A stretch of 7,990 nucleotides of DNA from Verrucomicrobiales bacterium. Its GTDB lineage: Bacteria > Verrucomicrobiota > Verrucomicrobiia > Limisphaerales > SXQI01. Every line of letters starts with the position of its first letter. Positions within the stretch are counted from its first letter, which is position 1. The DNA lies in NCBI GenBank assembly GCA_005793025.1, contig SXQI01000105.1, forward strand, positions 1 through 7,990, read 5' to 3'. This document shows, in pieces, positions 4,751-7,990 of the stretch. The translations under genes and the position numbers were made by a program. The notes under the pieces were generated by a model, which did not search any database, was not told the origin of the DNA, and was given only the letters and a program-made list of their open reading frames with translations.

Positions 4751-7534
4751 ATGGACTATAAAGAGACTGTAAATTTGCCACGCACGGATTTCCCGATGAA
4801 GGCCGATCTGGTGACACGTGAGCCGCAACGGTGGCAAAAATGGGAGGCAGGTCAGTTGTATGAACGCATCCAAGGGCAACGAGCGAATGCCCCGACGTTT
4901 GTGTTGCATGATGGTCCGCCTTTTGCCAACGGAGATGTCCACATCGGCACGGCTCTGAACAAGATCCTGAAGGATCTCGTGATCCGGAGTAAGACAATTT
5001 CCGGTTTCAGAGTGCCTTACGTTCCCGGTTGGGATTGCCACGGATTACCGATTGAATTCAAGGTGTCTCAAGAAATGCGTAAAGCGGGGGATACCTCGAG
5101 TGACGCAGCAGCTATCCGTAAAGCTTGCGATGAATACGCTCGCAAATATGTAGATTTACAGCGAGTTCAGTTCAAGCGTTTGGGTGTATTGGGGGATTGG
5201 GATAATCCCTATCTAACGTTGGACAAACGGTATGAAGCCCATGAACTTCGACTCTTCGCAGATATCGTCGCCGGAGGGTTTGTGTATCGAGGCAAGAAGC
5301 CAGTGTATTGGAGTATCCCTTGTCGCACGGCGTTGGCCGAGGCCGAGGTCGAATACAAAGACCACGTCAGCCAAAGTGTCTACGTCAAATTCCCCCTTGT
5401 TGGTTTTCCGAACACCTTCTTATTGATTTGGACCACGACTCCGTGGACCCTTCCTGCCAATCTCGCCGTCGCCTATAACTCCAAATTTCATTACTCCCTC
5501 GTGAGAGTCGGCGACGAGATGTTTATCCTCTCCAACGCACTTCTCTCGGAGGTTACATGGAAGGCTGGTTGGCAGGGATACGAAATTGTCCGCACTCTCT
5601 ACGCGGAACAACTCGAGCAAATGGTCTATCAGCATCCATTCTGTGCACGCACAGGTCGGCTATATGCTGGAGATGATTTCGTCGAGAATTCCACAGGCAC
5701 TGGATTCGTGCATATCGCGCCGGGACATGGGATGGAGGACTACCAACTGGGACTTCGTCAAAACCTCCCGATTTATTCCCCTGTAGATGATGAAGGATGT
5801 CTAGCGCACACGACCGATCTTCCCTCGGATCAACAAATCCCTGCATCGATGATTGGTAAAGCGATCCTTGCGAAACAGGGCATCAGCGAGGCGAACACAG
5901 TGGTCATTGAGGAACTCCGCGCCCGCAGTTTACTCCTTCATCAGGAAGATTATCATCACAGTTATCCTCATTGTTGGCGGAGTAAAACACCCGTGATTTT
6001 CCGGGCCATGGACCAATGGTTTATATCGGTGGATCACGAAGGGTTTCGGCAAAAAGCGTTGGAAGCAGTGGATCAAGTCAACTGGGTGCCGGATTGGGGT
6101 CGGAATCGAATCGAAAACGCGGTCAAATCCCGACCTGACTGGTGCATCTCTCGCCAGCGGACGTGGGGAGTTCCGATTCCAGCGTTCTATGACGCTGCGG
6201 GTGGTGCGATTCTGGATGCTAGAATCGTGCGTAACACTGCGGATCAAGTTGAGAAAGAGGGTTCCAATTTATGGTTTGAGCGTTCCGCCTCCGAGCTTTG
6301 GGCGGTGGTGCGTCCTTCAGATTGGTCCGGCCCGGAAGCAGTCCGGAAGTCGATGGACACTCTCGATGTGTGGATCGATTCGGGTAGTTCATCCCGGGCA
6401 GTGCTCATGGCTCGTCCGGAACTCGCCCACGAAACGCCGGGAGGTAACGCATGGCAGGCTGACATGTATTTGGAAGGAAGCGATCAGCACCGTGGTTGGT
6501 TTCAATCCTCGCTCCTACTTTCGCTCGCAGGCCACGGAGTGCCTCCATACAAAACGGTTCTCACCCATGGATTCATGGTGGATGCGGATCGCGAAAAAAT
6601 TTCTAAATCCAAACAAGGGCAGGGCGGTTACGAGAAACCCCAAACGGCCGAAGCGTACATCAAAAAATACGGTGCAGATGTGGTGCGGCTTTGGGTCGCT
6701 TCGCAGGATTACCGAAGTGACATCGTCGTGAGCGAGGAGCGCATCAGCAAAGTGGCTGAAACCTATCGTTCCATCAGGAATACACTTCGATATCAGATCT
6801 CAAATCTTTACGATTTCGATCCCAATACACACTCGGTTACAACCGATTCTCTCACGCCTCTGGATCGATGGATTCTGAGTGCCGTCGCCAAATTGGAACT
6901 CGAAATCCAACACGCTTTCGGTCGCTATGAATTTCACATCGCGTATCAAAAGCTTAGCCAGTTTATTTCAGTGGAATTGAGCGCGGTTTACCATGATGTG
7001 GTGAAAGATCGCCTCTACACCGATCCTGCGAACTCTTTCCGTCGGCGATCCACTCAAACCGCAATCCATCGCATCGTCCAATCGCTTTGCCAGATGCTTT
7101 CTCCCATCCTCGTTTACACGTCGGATGAAGCATGGGAATACATCCCGGGAACCTCAACCGACTCAGTTCATCTCACCACGTGGACCCCTTCCGGTTTTGA
7201 GGTTCCAGAAGCTGAATCTGCTCAATGGAAAGAATTATTTGAACTTCGTGCGGTGGTTCTCCCGGAATTGGAGAAAGCGCGACAAACCAAAATCATTGGG
7301 AAATCTTTGGATGCAAAACTAATCCTCGCATCCAATGTCACCCAAAGTTCCGTTGACCTTCGCGAGCTCTTCAACGTTTCCCAAATCGAATTAAGAACGG
7401 GTGAAAAAGTTTCTGCAGAAGTGAGCAAAGCCGACGGTCAAAAGTGCGAACGCTGTTGGCACTGGGAGATGGACATCGGGGTAAACCCGGCCCATCCCGC
7501 TCTGTGCAGTCGTTGCGTCACGGCAGTCTCCTGA
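4751..7534 (+). CDS. ileS: Isoleucyl-tRNA synthetase (bacterial type with C-terminal zinc finger)
   Basis: Cytoplasmic class I aminoacyl-tRNA synthetase that joins isoleucine to tRNA-Ile using ATP and edits mischarged valine; 927 aa, close to the roughly 940 of E. coli. The start MDYKETVNLPRTDFPMKA matches the usual family N-terminus. Order: Rossmann half with HDGPPFANGDVHIGT (H64-I65-G66-T67) and YVPGWDCHGLPIEFKV; CP1 editing domain at about 190-400 with TTTPWTLPAN (228-237) and GTGFVHIAPGHGMEDY (316-331, D330 matching the editing Asp); WCISRQRTWGVPIP; DVWIDSGSS (to 547); EGSDQHRGWFQSS (from 575); KISKS (616-620) for KMSKS; an anticodon-binding helical domain; and a zinc finger with C899/C902 and C919/C922. 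All expected parts are intact. The ATP-binding HIGH signature reads HIGT, and KMSKS has Ile for Met (a common change). The gene is divergent from the aldolase and converges with the methyltransferase gene 47 bases downstream. Confidence 0.98.
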   Translation: MDYKETVNLPRTDFPMKADLVTREPQRWQKWEAGQLYERIQGQRANAPTFVLHDGPPFANGDVHIGTALNKILKDLVIRSKTISGFRVPYVPGWDCHGLPIEFKVSQEMRKAGDTSSDAAAIRKACDEYARKYVDLQRVQFKRLGVLGDWDNPYLTLDKRYEAHELRLFADIVAGGFVYRGKKPVYWSIPCRTALAEAEVEYKDHVSQSVYVKFPLVGFPNTFLLIWTTTPWTLPANLAVAYNSKFHYSLVRVGDEMFILSNALLSEVTWKAGWQGYEIVRTLYAEQLEQMVYQHPFCARTGRLYAGDDFVENSTGTGFVHIAPGHGMEDYQLGLRQNLPIYSPVDDEGCLAHTTDLPSDQQIPASMIGKAILAKQGISEANTVVIEELRARSLLLHQEDYHHSYPHCWRSKTPVIFRAMDQWFISVDHEGFRQKALEAVDQVNWVPDWGRNRIENAVKSRPDWCISRQRTWGVPIPAFYDAAGGAILDARIVRNTADQVEKEGSNLWFERSASELWAVVRPSDWSGPEAVRKSMDTLDVWIDSGSSSRAVLMARPELAHETPGGNAWQADMYLEGSDQHRGWFQSSLLLSLAGHGVPPYKTVLTHGFMVDADREKISKSKQGQGGYEKPQTAEAYIKKYGADVVRLWVASQDYRSDIVVSEERISKVAETYRSIRNTLRYQISNLYDFDPNTHSVTTDSLTPLDRWILSAVAKLELEIQHAFGRYEFHIAYQKLSQFISVELSAVYHDVVKDRLYTDPANSFRRRSTQTAIHRIVQSLCQMLSPILVYTSDEAWEYIPGTSTDSVHLTTWTPSGFEVPEAESAQWKELFELRAVVLPELEKARQTKIIGKSLDAKLILASNVTQSSVDLRELFNVSQIELRTGEKVSAEVSKADGQKCERCWHWEMDIGVNPAHPALCSRCVTAVS

Positions 7535-7541
7535 TCGTTTG

Positions 7542-7575
7542 CCTCCGCGATTAGGAGCGAGGTTCGAAGCATTTT
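7542..7575 (+). terminator. Weak hairpin between the convergent ileS and rsmB genes
   Basis: CCTC-C-GC (7542-7548) can pair with GCGAGG (7557-7562), six pairs with one bulged C, and TTTT appears ten bases later (7572-7575). The gap to the T-run is long for an intrinsic terminator, so this is only a candidate. The remaining intergenic bases show nothing else. Confidence 0.2.
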
Positions 7576-7581
7576 CTGTGG

Positions 7582-7990
7582 TTATGATTTTCGGAGGCGA
7601 ACGGCGTAGGCTCCGTCGGTTCCGAAGGCGAACGGCACGAGTTCGCGTTCTGTTTCGCGGGAAAATTGCGGGTGTCGTTCGAGAAAAGTCTCTGTGACGG
7701 CACCATTCTCCTCGGGTTCGATACTGCAGGTGCTGTAAACAAGCGTTCCACCCGATTTGACCAACGGGACGCATTGTTCCATCAGGGCTAATTGTTGAGT
7801 CACCAGTCGGAGGATTTCGGATTCGTTGAGGCGCCACCGTAAATCCACACGGCGACGCATGACTCCCGTGTTGGAACAAGGGGCATCGATAAGGATAGAG
7901 TCGAACTGATTGTGGGCGGTTTCGTAAGTTACACAACCGACGTGGAGGCGTGCACAGTTTTCCCTCACGAGGTTGAGGCGCAAGGGATCA
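7582..7990 (-). CDS. rsmB: RsmB-like 16S rRNA (cytosine-C5)-methyltransferase, C-terminal part
   Basis: Partial gene: the reading frame runs off the window end, and about 135 C-terminal residues are visible of a usual 430-450. It belongs to the NOL1/NOP2/Sun SAM-dependent RNA m5C methyltransferases. Motif IV is seen as ILIDAPCSNTGVMRRRVDLR and motif VI as SGGTLVYSTCSIEPEENGAV. In this family the Cys in the TCS motif attacks cytosine C6 and the Cys in DAPCS helps release the product. The RRRVDLRWR and PEEN wording and the C-terminal FGTDGAYAVRLRK fit RsmB (Sun/Fmu), which in E. coli methylates C967 of 16S rRNA, better than RsmF or YebU types. The N-terminal NusB-like domain of RsmB would lie outside. 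An in-frame TTG at 7983 is an internal Leu codon, not the start, since coding sequence continues upstream (DPLRLN). The stop is TAA. Confidence 0.88.
   Translation of the reverse strand, partial: DPLRLNLVRENCARLHVGCVTYETAHNQFDSILIDAPCSNTGVMRRRVDLRWRLNESEILRLVTQQLALMEQCVPLVKSGGTLVYSTCSIEPEENGAVTETFLERHPQFSRETERELVPFAFGTDGAYAVRLRKS

Noticed and set aside
6189..6731. 180-codon open frame overlapping ileS in another frame
   Set aside because: It lies wholly within conserved IleRS motifs (WIDSGSS, KISKS) and has no family resemblance; it is a shadow frame.
7594..7636. Two copies of AGGCGAACGGC within the methyltransferase gene
   Set aside because: They encode different peptides in different frames (VPFAF and YAVRL), so they look like chance similarity rather than a functional repeat.
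7391..7936. 181-codon minus-strand open frame spanning the ileS end and the methyltransferase
   Set aside because: It overlaps both real genes in other frames and has a low-complexity Arg-rich composition typical of a spurious frame.

Overview
The window looks like chromosomal DNA of a Verrucomicrobiota-type bacterium (PVC superphylum). The strongest clue is the first gene. It is a prepilin-like protein with the FTLIELLVVIAIIAILAG N-terminus, an alanine/lysine-rich stretch, a CPSD motif and a C-terminal H-x9-DG motif. These proteins occur in large paralogous families in Verrucomicrobiota, Lentisphaerota and Planctomycetota. The other genes are housekeeping or sugar-metabolism genes and agree with this placement without proving it. 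No mobile element, CRISPR array, tRNA or rRNA is visible.

Layout: (1) 1-183 is a regulatory region with a very good sigma-54 (-24/-12) promoter and, about 95 bp upstream of the inferred transcription start, a 17-bp dyad that could bind an enhancer-binding protein. (2) 184-921 is the secreted H-x9-DG prepilin-like protein, followed by two stem-loops and a strong intrinsic terminator with a UUCG loop. (3) 1110-2594 is an exported PQQ-type sugar dehydrogenase of the beta-propeller family. Forty bases later comes an aldose 1-epimerase-family protein (2635-3531), probably in the same transcript. (4) 3597-4562, minus strand, is a class II fructose-bisphosphate aldolase, with its own terminator in the convergent gap. 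(5) 4751-7534, plus strand, is isoleucyl-tRNA synthetase, divergent from the aldolase across a 188-bp gap. (6) 7582-7990, minus strand, is the C-terminal part of an RsmB-like 16S rRNA cytosine-C5 methyltransferase, cut by the window edge.

Three genes act on sugars: periplasmic sugar oxidation, anomer interconversion and glycolytic aldol cleavage. They are arranged as one plus-strand pair converging on the aldolase. The other two complete their roles in translation (Ile-tRNA charging and rRNA modification) and converge on each other. I see no evidence for a single new multi-gene system. The most interesting signals are the putative sigma-54 control of the prepilin-like gene and some local protein oddities: a HIGT instead of HIGH signature in IleRS, an EF-hand-like insert in the sugar dehydrogenase, and an acidic glycine-rich loop in the aldolase.
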